Below are positions 1 through 7,441 of a stretch of DNA of 14,450 nt, in pieces. The DNA comes from Pseudomonadota bacterium. GTDB taxonomy: Bacteria > Pseudomonadota > Gammaproteobacteria > Steroidobacterales > Steroidobacteraceae. Location: positions 1-14,450 of the forward strand of contig QGVD01000081.1 in NCBI GenBank assembly GCA_003242685.1, given 5' to 3'. The position numbers and the translations under genes were made by a program. How positions within the stretch are numbered: the first letter of the stretch is position 1; every line of letters begins with the position of its first letter. Under the pieces are notes generated by a model that saw only the letters and a program-made list of their open reading frames with translations, had not been told where the DNA came from and searched no databases.

Positions 1-75
1 CGTGCGGGGACCCCGCCGGTCGCGGGCCACGGGTTCGCTCTGGGGCGGGGCCTCGAAGGGCTGCGCCTTGGCTGA
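1..75 (+). CDS. fmt: 3' end of methionyl-tRNA formyltransferase (partial)
   Basis: In the frame starting at base 1 there are 24 codons and then TGA at 73-75, four bases before the rsmB ATG. The encoded tail (ending FALGRGLEGLRLG) resembles the C-terminal end of Fmt, which commonly closes with a Phe/Leu-x-x-Gly-x-x-Leu-x-Gly pattern. Known context supports this: fmt usually lies directly upstream of rsmB in Gammaproteobacteria. Fmt formylates the initiator Met-tRNA in the cytoplasm. Too little is present to see the catalytic domain, so the call rests mainly on position plus a short tail. The DNA here is rich in G runs and may contain errors, being at the window edge. Confidence 0.55.
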   Translation, partial: RAGTPPVAGHGFALGRGLEGLRLG

Positions 76-79
76 GCCG

Positions 80-1435
80 ATGCAGGGAGGCCCGGCAAAG
101 CGTGCCGGCTGGGCACCGGGCGCCACGACGCTCGCAGCTGCCGCACGGGCCGTTGCCCTGGTCGTCGGCAAGGGCCGGACGGCCGAGGTCGCGCTCCAGA
201 CCGAGGGAGCCGGCGCCGAGCGGTCGGCCGTCCGCGCGATCACGCTGGGGACGCTGCGCTGGTATCTGCGGCTCGTCCCCGCGATCGATTCGCTCCTGAC
301 CCGCCCCCGGACCGTTTCGCCCCTGCTCCGGGCGCTCCTCGCCGTGGCCGCGCACCAGGTCGAGTACTCCCGCAACGTGCCCCAGCACACCGTGCACGCG
401 GCCGTCGATGCCGTCCGGGTGCTCGGGCAGCCCCGGGCTGCGGGGATGGTGAACGCCGTGCTGCGCCGCTTCGTTGCCGAGCGGGCGAGCATCTTCGAGC
501 GGCTCGATACCGACGTTGTCGTACGGACGGCTCATCCCGGGTGGCTGGTCGAAGCGCTGGCCGAAGCGTGGCCGGAACGCTACGAAGCCATCCTCGCGGC
601 GAACAACGCGCATCCGCCGCTGGTCCTGCGCATCGACGCAACACGCACGACGGTGGAGGAGTATCTGGAAGAACTGCAGCGTGCCGGTCTCGCCGGCCGG
701 CCGCTCGGATTCGCGCCGCAGGCGATCGAGCTCGATCGACCCGTCGCAGTCGATGCCATTCCGGGCTTCGCCGAGGGACGGGTATCGGTGCAGGACGCCG
801 GGGCGCAGCTCGCGGCGCATCTCCTCGATGCGGCGCGCGGCATGCGCGTGCTCGATGCGTGCGCTGCGCCGGGCGGCAAGACGAGCCACCTGCTCGAGCG
901 CACGCCGGACCTCGCGGAGCTCGTTGCGGTAGACGTGGACGAATCTCGCATGGCGCGGGTGCGCGAGAATCTCGAGCGTCTGCGCCGAACCGCGCGGCTG
1001 TGCGTCGCGGACGTACGCAGGCCGGAGAGCTTCTGGGATGGACGCCCGTTCGATCGCATCCTCGTCGACGCCCCGTGCTCGTCGACCGGCGTCATCCGCC
1101 GCCATCCCGACATCAAGCTGTTGCGCCGTGCTGGGGATCTCGAAGGGCTCGCGGCGGTTCAGGGGGAGATACTCGCGGCCGCATTCCGCATGCTGGCCCC
1201 GGGCGGGCGTCTGCTGTATTCCACGTGCTCCGTGCTGCCCGTGGAGAACGACGAGGTCGTCCGCCGCTTTCTGGCCCGGGAGCCGACGGCCCGGTCGGTG
1301 CCACTGCCGCCGGCGGACCGGGTCGCACCCGGTGCGGCCGACCGCCCCTTCGGCATTCAGCTCCTCCCCGGAGCAGCAGCAGGCACGGACGGCTTCTATT
1401 ATGCTTGTCTCGAAAAGACAACGGCCGGAACCTGA
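80..1435 (+). CDS. rsmB: 16S rRNA (cytosine(967)-C(5))-methyltransferase RsmB
   Basis: This cytoplasmic enzyme transfers a methyl group from SAM to C5 of C967 in 16S rRNA. The 451-residue protein, close to the family length, has an N-terminal NusB-like RNA-binding region (about 15-140) and a C-terminal Rossmann methyltransferase domain. The SAM loop DACAAPGGKTSH lies at 259-270. The motif DAPCSSTGVIRRHPDIK carries Cys333 and STCSVLPVEN carries Cys383; these match the product-release and nucleophile cysteines of RNA m5C methyltransferases. I chose ATG 80 because the open frame upstream of it has no family-like sequence and overlaps the fmt tail; there is no strong Shine-Dalgarno sequence. The gene lies 4 bases after fmt and 30 before the DUF4390 gene, so one operon is likely. 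Confidence 0.95.
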   Translation: MQGGPAKRAGWAPGATTLAAAARAVALVVGKGRTAEVALQTEGAGAERSAVRAITLGTLRWYLRLVPAIDSLLTRPRTVSPLLRALLAVAAHQVEYSRNVPQHTVHAAVDAVRVLGQPRAAGMVNAVLRRFVAERASIFERLDTDVVVRTAHPGWLVEALAEAWPERYEAILAANNAHPPLVLRIDATRTTVEEYLEELQRAGLAGRPLGFAPQAIELDRPVAVDAIPGFAEGRVSVQDAGAQLAAHLLDAARGMRVLDACAAPGGKTSHLLERTPDLAELVAVDVDESRMARVRENLERLRRTARLCVADVRRPESFWDGRPFDRILVDAPCSSTGVIRRHPDIKLLRRAGDLEGLAAVQGEILAAAFRMLAPGGRLLYSTCSVLPVENDEVVRRFLAREPTARSVPLPPADRVAPGAADRPFGIQLLPGAAAGTDGFYYACLEKTTAGT

Positions 1436-1465
1436 ACCCCTCTCGTAGGGTCAACCGTTGCACTC

Positions 1466-2032
1466 ATGCTACGTCGGGCGTTCATTCTCCTGCTCGCAGC
1501 GGCGCTCACGGCGTGGGGCGGGCCGGCCGGTGCCGATGCGCTCGACGGCGTGCTCGAGGTCCGGTCCGCGTACATCCACGTGGACAAGGGCGTCTTCCTG
1601 CTCAACGCGAGGATCGAGTACCCGATCAATCCGATGATCCATGACGCGCTCAAGGACGGCGTGACGCTGAGCTTCGATCTCGAAGCGCGCGTGGACCGTC
1701 CCCGCCGCTTCTGGTTCGACGCGACGGTCGTGAATCTGACGCTGCGCCGCGAGCTCTCGTATCACGCGGTGAGCGATCGCTACGTCGTGCGCGAGGTGCG
1801 CAGCGGGAAACAGGAGAGCTTCGCTACGCTCGCCGAGGCGCTCGAGTACCTCGGACGCGTGGACGACTGGCCGATCCTCGTCGAGCCCCAGCTCGGCAGC
1901 GGGAGCTACAGGATCAGTGTGCGCGCGGGCATCCGCCGCGGCCGGCTGCCCGCGTCGCTCCGCGCGTTGCTGTTCTGGACCGACGACTGGCACCGCGTGA
2001 GCGAGTGGTACTCATGGTCGCTACCGGTGTGA
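1466..2032 (+). CDS. Secreted DUF4390 domain protein
   Basis: This is a 188-residue protein of unknown function. An N-terminal signal peptide is clear: MLRR, a hydrophobic run rich in Leu/Ala, then a likely cleavage near Ala-Asp-Ala (about residue 24). No lipobox or further membrane segment is seen, so the mature protein should be periplasmic. The mature part is rich in alternating beta-type sequence and ends with a Trp- and Ser-rich motif (FWTDDWHRVSEWYSWSLPV), which is typical of DUF4390. In many Gammaproteobacteria this family sits between rsmB and an ntrY-type kinase, as here. Its 3' end overlaps the kinase gene, so co-translation is likely, and a periplasmic partner of the kinase sensor domain is a reasonable but unproven idea. 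ATG 1466 is the only start that keeps the signal peptide. Confidence 0.85.
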   Translation: MLRRAFILLLAAALTAWGGPAGADALDGVLEVRSAYIHVDKGVFLLNARIEYPINPMIHDALKDGVTLSFDLEARVDRPRRFWFDATVVNLTLRRELSYHAVSDRYVVREVRSGKQESFATLAEALEYLGRVDDWPILVEPQLGSGSYRISVRAGIRRGRLPASLRALLFWTDDWHRVSEWYSWSLPV

Positions 2033-4245
2033 AGCCGAACTGGCGCGCCGTCGCGGTCGCCGTGATCTGGGCGGCCGCGGGCCTCGGCGCGCTGCTCCTG
2101 CTCGCGAAGAGCGTGCAGAACTCCGATCAGTTCAGCCGCGCGCAGCCGTGGATCCTGCTCCTCAACGTCATCGGGCTCGTCGCGCTCACGATCGTCCTCG
2201 CGCGCAAGCTCTGGCAGCTCGTGCGCGACTACCGCGGTCACGTGCCGGGCTCGCGGCTGACCGCGCGTACGGTGAGCATCTTCGGCGCACTCGTGGTGGC
2301 GCCGCTCCTCATCGTCTATCTCTTCTCGCTCGAGTTCATCAATCGCGGCATCGACAGCTGGTTCCGCACCGAGGTCAAGCAGGGACTGACAGACGCGCTG
2401 GTGCTCTCGAGAGCGGCCCTCGACGTGCGCCTGCGCGAGTACTCGCGCCGCACCGAGCAGCTCGCGCGTGCGCTCAGCGGCACACCGCGTGAAGGCATGC
2501 TGGCGCTCCTCGAAGAGGAGCGGCGCGCCACCTCGGCGCTCGAGATCGTGGTGTACGGCGAGCTGGATCGCGCGCTCGCCGCGACGAGCAACGAGCCCAT
2601 TGAGTCGCTGCCGGCGCCGCCGCCCGCCGACCTCGTGCGTCAGGTGAATCAGCGCCACGTGTACGTCAGCCTCGAGCCGCAGTCGGGCGGGCAGTACCTC
2701 ATCCGCACGGCGGCGCCGCTCGCCGATGTGCCGGGCGCCGCCGGCGTGCGCTACGTGGTCGCGCTGTATCCGGTGCCTCCGGAGATCGCCGCGCTCTCGG
2801 AGGCCGTGCAGCGCGCGTACTCCCAGTACGGCGATCTCGCCGCGCTTCGCGATCCGCTCAAGTACAGCTTCCGGCTCACGCTCACCCTGGTGCTGCTGCT
2901 CGCGATGCTCGCCGCGATCTACGGCGCGATCTTCTCGGCTCAGCGCCTGACGCGTCCGATCCAGGACCTGATCGCCGGCACGCGCGCGGTCGGCAAGGGC
3001 GACTTCGGCACGCGGCTGCCGCTGCCCTCGCGCGACGAGATGGGCTTTCTGGTCCATTCGTTCAACGACATGACGAAGCGCCTGCGCCGTGCGCGCGAGG
3101 AAGCGCAGCGCAGTCAGCAGGCCGTCGAGCGCGAGCGCGAGCGCCTCGCGATCATCCTCGCGCGCCTCTCGACCGGCGTGCTCGCGATCGACCGGCAGCT
3201 CACGGTGCGCATCGCGAATCAGGCGGCGGGCGCGATTCTCGGCGCGGATCTCTCGAGCGCCACCGGTCGTCCGCTCACGGAGCTCGCCGGCGGAAGCGCG
3301 CGGCTCGGGCAGTTCGTCGAGGCGATCACGCAGCGTTTCGCCGCGGGACGCGAGGAATGGCGCGAGCAGCTCGAGCTCGGCGGGGAATCGGGCCGGCGCA
3401 CGCTGATGTGCGCGTGCACCCCGCTGCCGGTCGAGGAGGGCGACGTCGGCTACGTGATCGTCTTCGACGACATCACCGTGCTCCTGCAGGCGCAGCGCGA
3501 TGCGGCGTGGGGCGAGGTCGCGCGCCGCCTCGCGCACGAGATCAAGAATCCTCTGACGCCGATCCAGCTCTCGGCAGAGCGCATGCGCCGCCGCTTCCTC
3601 TCGAGCATGAGCCCGCAGGATGCCGAGGTGCTCGAGCGCGCCACTCACACCATCGTGCAGCAGGTCGAGACGATGAAGCAGATGGTGAACGCGTTCAGCG
3701 AGTACGCGCGTGCGCCGGACATGAAGGTGGTGCGCTTCAGTCTCAACGCGCTCGTCGCGGAGGTCGCGGATCTCTACCGCTCGCACGAGCCGCGGGTCGA
3801 GATCCGCCTCGACCTCGACGAGCGCCTGGAGGCGATCGAGGCCGATCGCGGGCGCGTGCGCCAGATTCTCAACAACCTCGTGGTGAACGCGCTCGAGGCG
3901 CTCGAGTCGGTTCCGTCGGGGAAGCTCGAGATCTCGACGCGGCTCGAGACCGCCGCGGACGGCGCGCAGTACGCGGCGGTCACCGTGTGTGACAATGGGC
4001 CCGGATTCCAGCGCGAGCTGCTCGGCCGGATCTTCGATCCGTACGTGACGAGCAAACCGAAGGGAACGGGCCTGGGTCTTGCTATCGTGAAGAAAATCGT
4101 CGAAGAGCATGCCGGCCGCATCGACGCGGACAATCGTCCCGAAGGCGGCGCGCGCGTGCGCGTCGTGCTGCCGGTAGCGGACAGCACGCGGTCGGCGGGC
4201 GCCCGTGAGCGGCGCCCGGATCTGCGGAAGGAGAAGCGGGCATGA
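2014..4245 (+). CDS. ntrY: NtrY-type membrane sensor histidine kinase
   Basis: Two-component sensor expected to autophosphorylate on histidine and pass phosphate to the NtrX-like regulator encoded next. Counting from ATG 2014 (743 residues), there are three N-terminal membrane segments (about 12-31, 46-64, 88-108). A periplasmic region of about 175 residues follows, then a fourth segment (287-308), a HAMP linker (309-365), a PAS domain (about 373-490), the HisKA H-box ARRLAHEIKNPLTP with His508, and an HATPase domain. That domain has the N-box ILNNLVVNALEAL, the G1 box DNGPGF (660-665) and the G2 box GTGLGLAIVKKI. All catalytic motifs look intact. Start choices are GTG 2005, ATG 2014 and GTG 2029; the last overlaps the upstream TGA as GTGA. 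None has a good Shine-Dalgarno sequence. The signal sensed is not evident. In alphaproteobacteria the NtrYX pair is tied to nitrogen and redox control; here that role is only an analogy. Confidence 0.93.
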   Translation: MVATGVKPNWRAVAVAVIWAAAGLGALLLLAKSVQNSDQFSRAQPWILLLNVIGLVALTIVLARKLWQLVRDYRGHVPGSRLTARTVSIFGALVVAPLLIVYLFSLEFINRGIDSWFRTEVKQGLTDALVLSRAALDVRLREYSRRTEQLARALSGTPREGMLALLEEERRATSALEIVVYGELDRALAATSNEPIESLPAPPPADLVRQVNQRHVYVSLEPQSGGQYLIRTAAPLADVPGAAGVRYVVALYPVPPEIAALSEAVQRAYSQYGDLAALRDPLKYSFRLTLTLVLLLAMLAAIYGAIFSAQRLTRPIQDLIAGTRAVGKGDFGTRLPLPSRDEMGFLVHSFNDMTKRLRRAREEAQRSQQAVERERERLAIILARLSTGVLAIDRQLTVRIANQAAGAILGADLSSATGRPLTELAGGSARLGQFVEAITQRFAAGREEWREQLELGGESGRRTLMCACTPLPVEEGDVGYVIVFDDITVLLQAQRDAAWGEVARRLAHEIKNPLTPIQLSAERMRRRFLSSMSPQDAEVLERATHTIVQQVETMKQMVNAFSEYARAPDMKVVRFSLNALVAEVADLYRSHEPRVEIRLDLDERLEAIEADRGRVRQILNNLVVNALEALESVPSGKLEISTRLETAADGAQYAAVTVCDNGPGFQRELLGRIFDPYVTSKPKGTGLGLAIVKKIVEEHAGRIDADNRPEGGARVRVVLPVADSTRSAGARERRPDLRKEKRA

Positions 4246-5612
4246 GTTCGGCACGCATTCTTGTGGTCGACGACGAAGCGGACATCCGCAGTCTCCTCAA
4301 GGAAATCCTCTCCGAGGAGGGGTACGAGGTGGACGTCGCCGCGAACGCGAGTCAGGCGCGCGCGTCGCGGGCGAGGCAGACGCCGGATCTCGTGCTGCTC
4401 GACATCTGGATGCCGGACGTCGACGGCATCACGCTGCTGCGCGAGTGGTCCTCCTCGGCCACCGACGGCTGTCCCGTGGTGATGATGTCCGGCCACGGCA
4501 CGGTGGAGACGGCGGTCGAAGCGACGCGTCTCGGCGCGTTCGACTACGTGGAGAAGCCGCTCTCGCTCGCGAAGCTCCTGCGCACCGTCGAGCGCGCGCT
4601 CGAAGAGGGACGCCGCCGCCGTCAGTCCGGCAAGACCGTCGTTCCACCGCTGATGGTGCCGGTCGGCAAGAGCAAGCTGATGCAGCAGCTGCGGACCGAG
4701 CTGCAGCGGATCGCGGCCGACCCTTCCGCTGTGCTGCTCATCGGTGAGCCTGGAACGGGGCGCGAGGCCTTCGCGCGCTACCTGCACGAGCAGAGCCCGC
4801 GTGCGAGCCAGCCGTTCGTCACTCTGGTCGCGAGCAGCCTGCGCGACGCGGATGCGGAGCCGCAGCTCTTCGGACGGGAAGAGGGCGGCACGGTGGTTCA
4901 GAAAGGCCTCCTCGAGCAGGCGGCCGGCGGCACGCTGTTCATCAGTGAGCTCGAGGATCTGCCGCCGGGCGTGCAGCGCCTGCTCCTCGGCACGCTCGAG
5001 TCCGGCCGCTTCACGCGTCTCGGAAGCACCGAGCCGGTGGAGCTCACCGCACGCATCGTCTCGTCGGCGCAGCCGGGCATCGAGTCGCGGGCCGGTTCCG
5101 AGGGCGGTATACGGCGCGACCTGCTCGCGAGGCTCAACACCCTGATCGTGCGAGTGCCGCCGCTGCGCGAGTACGCGGAGGACGTCCCGGAGCTGCTGCG
5201 CTACTACGTCGAGCGCATGGTGGACGCGGAAGGCCTGCCGTTCCGGCGCTTCAGCGTCGCGGCCCAGAACCGCCTGCGGAACTATCCGTGGCCCGACAAC
5301 GTGCGGGAGCTCAGGAATCTCGTGCACCGGCTGCTGATCCACGGCGGGCCGGAGGAGATCCGGCTCGAGGAGATCGAGCGGGAGCTCGCCGTGCAGGCGC
5401 CGCAGGGTGAGCCGCTGGTGAAGCAGGACCTCCTCGCGCTGCCGCTGCGCGAGGCGCGCGAGCAGTTCGAGCGGGCCTATCTCCAGCAGCAGCTGCTGCT
5501 CTGCAATGGCAAGGTCGGGCAGCTCGCCAAGCGCGTCGGCATGGAGCGCACGCACCTCTATCGCAAGCTCCGGTCGCTGGGCGTCGACTTCCGGAACATC
5601 AGCGAAGACTGA
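4242..5612 (+). CDS. ntrX: NtrX-like response regulator with degenerate AAA+ domain
   Basis: This 456-residue regulator has three parts. The receiver domain (about 5-118) has the acidic pair Asp10/Asp11, phosphoacceptor Asp54, Ser83 and Lys105, all intact. An AAA+ region (about 142-372) follows, then a Fis-type helix-turn-helix (about 415-448, GQLAKRVGMERTHLYRKL). The AAA+ part is degenerate. Walker A reads GEPGTGREAF with Arg174 in place of lysine, and Walker B reads GGTLFISELEDL with Ser235 in place of aspartate. The GAFTGA loop that contacts sigma-54 is absent between LFG (209-211) and KGLLEQA (221-227). It probably binds DNA and acts with another sigma factor, or as a repressor, rather than as a sigma-54 activator; that is inference. 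ATG 4242 overlaps the kinase TGA as ATGA and has a good Shine-Dalgarno (GGAAGGAGAAG, 4226-4236). The pairing with the upstream NtrY-type kinase is strong. Confidence 0.92.
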   Translation: MSSARILVVDDEADIRSLLKEILSEEGYEVDVAANASQARASRARQTPDLVLLDIWMPDVDGITLLREWSSSATDGCPVVMMSGHGTVETAVEATRLGAFDYVEKPLSLAKLLRTVERALEEGRRRRQSGKTVVPPLMVPVGKSKLMQQLRTELQRIAADPSAVLLIGEPGTGREAFARYLHEQSPRASQPFVTLVASSLRDADAEPQLFGREEGGTVVQKGLLEQAAGGTLFISELEDLPPGVQRLLLGTLESGRFTRLGSTEPVELTARIVSSAQPGIESRAGSEGGIRRDLLARLNTLIVRVPPLREYAEDVPELLRYYVERMVDAEGLPFRRFSVAAQNRLRNYPWPDNVRELRNLVHRLLIHGGPEEIRLEEIERELAVQAPQGEPLVKQDLLALPLREAREQFERAYLQQQLLLCNGKVGQLAKRVGMERTHLYRKLRSLGVDFRNISED

Positions 5613-5698
5613 ACCAGCGGCGGAACAATCGCTCCAGACTGCGCGCTCTTTGAATCAACTGACGCGGTAATCGCGCTGCGGCCGGTTTCCTGCGGTGG

Positions 5699-5724
5699 GC
5701 ACTCGTCCGCCCGGGTACGAGTGC
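5699..5724. terminator. Inverted repeat between convergent ntrX and capA-like genes
   Basis: A perfect 8-bp inverted repeat, GCACTCGT (5699-5706) and ACGAGTGC (5717-5724), encloses a 10-base loop. It directly abuts the stop codon of the - strand CapA-like gene. Its place between two convergent genes fits a bidirectional terminator, but neither strand has a T-tract after it, so factor-independent termination is doubtful. The rest of the 112-base gap (5613-5724) shows no gene or other recognisable signal. Confidence 0.35.
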
Positions 5725-6858
5725 TCAGCGCTGGTCGGACAGGAGCTCCGTGCCTCGCACGAGTCGGCCGTCGGGCAGGAACGCCAGCTCACTGGCAGGG
5801 AACGCTGCCTCGGTGAGCGTACGGAGGAGCTCCAGCGCCTGCCGCTGCGGGTCCGGCTGAGGACCGCCGGGCCGGATCTGGATCATCGACTCGATCCGCC
5901 CGTCGAGGAAGCGCCCCTCGGCGTCGACGCGGGCGAAGAGGATCGGCGCGAGGCCGCGCTGTCCCTCGACGCTGATGCCGTAGTAGGTGGCGAAGTTGCC
6001 GAGGCTGTAGGCGATCAGCCGGTCCCGATACAGCTCGATCGGACGCACGACGTGCGGGCCGTGGCCGAGCACCAGATCAGCGCCCGCGTCGACCATGGCG
6101 CGCGCGAACTCGACGACGTCGCCGCGATCCTCCTCGTAGAAGTACTCGCGCGCGAAGGGCAGGAGCTCGGCGCCTTCGCCTTCCGCGCCGCCGTGGAAGG
6201 AGACGATCACGACGTCGTGGCCGCGTGCGAGCTCCTCCACGATCTCGATCGCGCGCGGCAGGTCGTTGAGCTGGTGGGTCCCGACGTTCGGCGCGAACGC
6301 GACCAGCGCCACCTTCAGGTCCTTCACCACCCAGCTCGCGATGTCGCCCTCGCGGCCGGAGTGGTGGATGCCGACCGCGTCGAGCGCCTGCATCGTCGAA
6401 TCGCGCCCGATCTCGCCGAAATCCGCCGCGTGATTGTTCGCGAGGCTCATGACGTCGAAGCCGGCGTCGCGCAGATACTGCGCGTAGCGGGTCGGCGTGC
6501 GGAACACGAAGCACCCCGTCCTCGACTTGCAGCGCTTCACGGGCTCGCCGCCGTCGAGCAGCACGCCCTCGAGATTGCCGAACGCGATGTCGGCGGCGGA
6601 GAGCAGGGGCGCGGCGTCCTTCAGGAATCCCACGCCATCGTCGTCCGGGAGGATGTTCTCGGGATAGTCGGTCCCGAGCATGACGTCGCCGACCGCGGCG
6701 ATCGTGAGCTCCTGGGCGGGCGCAGATTGTTCGGGAACGGGCTCGGGCACCGGCTCCGGGGCAGGCGGCGGTGCGCGGCGCGGCTCGCCCGCACAGGCTG
6801 CGAGCAGCACGGTGACCAGGATGACCGCGAGAGCGCGGCCGGATGGGAGCGTGCGCAG
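5725..6858 (-). CDS. CapA-family (PGA_cap) lipoprotein
   Basis: This is a predicted lipoprotein of the CapA family, a metallophosphoesterase-like fold named from poly-gamma-glutamate capsule synthesis. Starting at CTG 6858 the protein has 377 residues with a compact signal peptide and the lipobox LLAAC (Cys22). A Pro/Glu-rich spacer (about 25-48) follows, then the domain with GDVM (57-60), FGNLEG (93-98), ANNHAADFG (140-148), FHGGAE (221-226) and GHGPHVV (265-271). These are the usual metal-site motifs. No capsule-synthesis genes (capB, capC) are nearby, so polymer synthesis is not supported and the substrate is unknown. No ATG, GTG or TTG lies at the right place. The nearest upstream candidate is GTG 6939 inside the SPOR gene, which would put an implausible polar extension before the signal peptide. 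It follows the SPOR gene by 7 bases and is likely co-transcribed with it. Confidence 0.85.
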   Translation of the reverse strand: MRTLPSGRALAVILVTVLLAACAGEPRRAPPPAPEPVPEPVPEQSAPAQELTIAAVGDVMLGTDYPENILPDDDGVGFLKDAAPLLSAADIAFGNLEGVLLDGGEPVKRCKSRTGCFVFRTPTRYAQYLRDAGFDVMSLANNHAADFGEIGRDSTMQALDAVGIHHSGREGDIASWVVKDLKVALVAFAPNVGTHQLNDLPRAIEIVEELARGHDVVIVSFHGGAEGEGAELLPFAREYFYEEDRGDVVEFARAMVDAGADLVLGHGPHVVRPIELYRDRLIAYSLGNFATYYGISVEGQRGLAPILFARVDAEGRFLDGRIESMIQIRPGGPQPDPQRQALELLRTLTEAAFPASELAFLPDGRLVRGTELLSDQR

Positions 6859-6865
6859 GAAGCGC

Positions 6866-7441
6866 TCAGTCGCCGACGCGGATGACCAGCACGTCGACTT
6901 CCGCGGCCTGGAGCTGGTTGCGCAGACGGTTGAGCTCACCGAGATCGCCGATCGGTCCGATGCGCACACGATGCCATACGTCGTTGTCGACGGCGACCCG
7001 CTGGACCTTCGCGTCGATCCCCTGCAGCGCGAGCTGCGCCCGCACCCGCTCGGCGTCGCGCAGATTGCGGTACGAGCCGGCCTGCAGCACGTAGACGCCG
7101 GGACGTTCGATGCGGGAAGCCGGCACATCGCGCCTGACCTCGCGCTCCTTCTCGGGGACCACCACCTCGAACTTCGGCAGCATCTCGTAGAAGTCGTACT
7201 GCGCGGCCGGGTCGGCGTCGGGCTCAGGGGCTGCCGCCTCGGCCGTCTGCACCGGGCGCCGTGGCTCGGGGCGGACGTCCTCGGCGGTCTGCTCCTGCAC
7301 GCTGCGCGCGTAGAGAAACACTCCGCTCGCCAGCACGATGCCGACCACCACGCCCGTGCCGAAATCGCGCAGCCGCGCGAACTCGATCTGCGAGCGCCGC
7401 GTCTTCTTGTAGTCGCGCACGGTGAGCGGATTCCGGGTCAC
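6866..7441 (-). CDS. SPOR-domain membrane protein (FtsN-like)
   Basis: This 191-residue bitopic inner-membrane protein has a short basic cytoplasmic N-terminus, one membrane helix (about 27-46) and a Pro/Glu/Ala-rich periplasmic linker (about 50-110). It ends in a C-terminal SPOR domain (about 114-190, beginning GVYVLQAGSYRNLRDAERVRAQL). SPOR domains bind septal peptidoglycan stripped of stem peptides, so a role in cell division or envelope remodelling is expected. Whether it is a true FtsN cannot be decided from sequence, since the essential FtsN motif is hard to see. The GTG start (7441-7439) overlaps the argS stop as GTGA, which implies coupled translation. The order argS then SPOR gene is common in Gammaproteobacteria. 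Confidence 0.9.
   Translation of the reverse strand: MTRNPLTVRDYKKTRRSQIEFARLRDFGTGVVVGIVLASGVFLYARSVQEQTAEDVRPEPRRPVQTAEAAAPEPDADPAAQYDFYEMLPKFEVVVPEKEREVRRDVPASRIERPGVYVLQAGSYRNLRDAERVRAQLALQGIDAKVQRVAVDNDVWHRVRIGPIGDLGELNRLRNQLQAAEVDVLVIRVGD

Noticed and set aside
2..79. An extended N-terminus of RsmB from base 2
   Set aside because: The added 26 residues do not resemble RsmB, and another frame over these bases gives a plausible Fmt tail ending just before ATG 80.
1906..4254. A 782-codon open frame on the - strand opposite the kinase gene
   Set aside because: It is Arg/Ala/Leu/His-rich low-complexity sequence without domains, lying exactly antisense to an intact NtrY-type kinase. High GC makes stops rare on the opposite strand.
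3774..5555. A 593-codon open frame on the - strand opposite ntrY and ntrX
   Set aside because: It is antisense to two real, overlapping genes and has no motif; a by-product of GC bias.
5695..6885. A 396-codon open frame on the + strand opposite the CapA-like gene
   Set aside because: The CapA metal motifs on the - strand are clear; the + strand frame has shadow-type composition and no domain.
6859..7128. The N-terminal extension of the CapA-like frame back to 7128
   Set aside because: It lies wholly inside the SPOR domain coding region in another frame and would place about 90 polar residues before the lipoprotein signal peptide.
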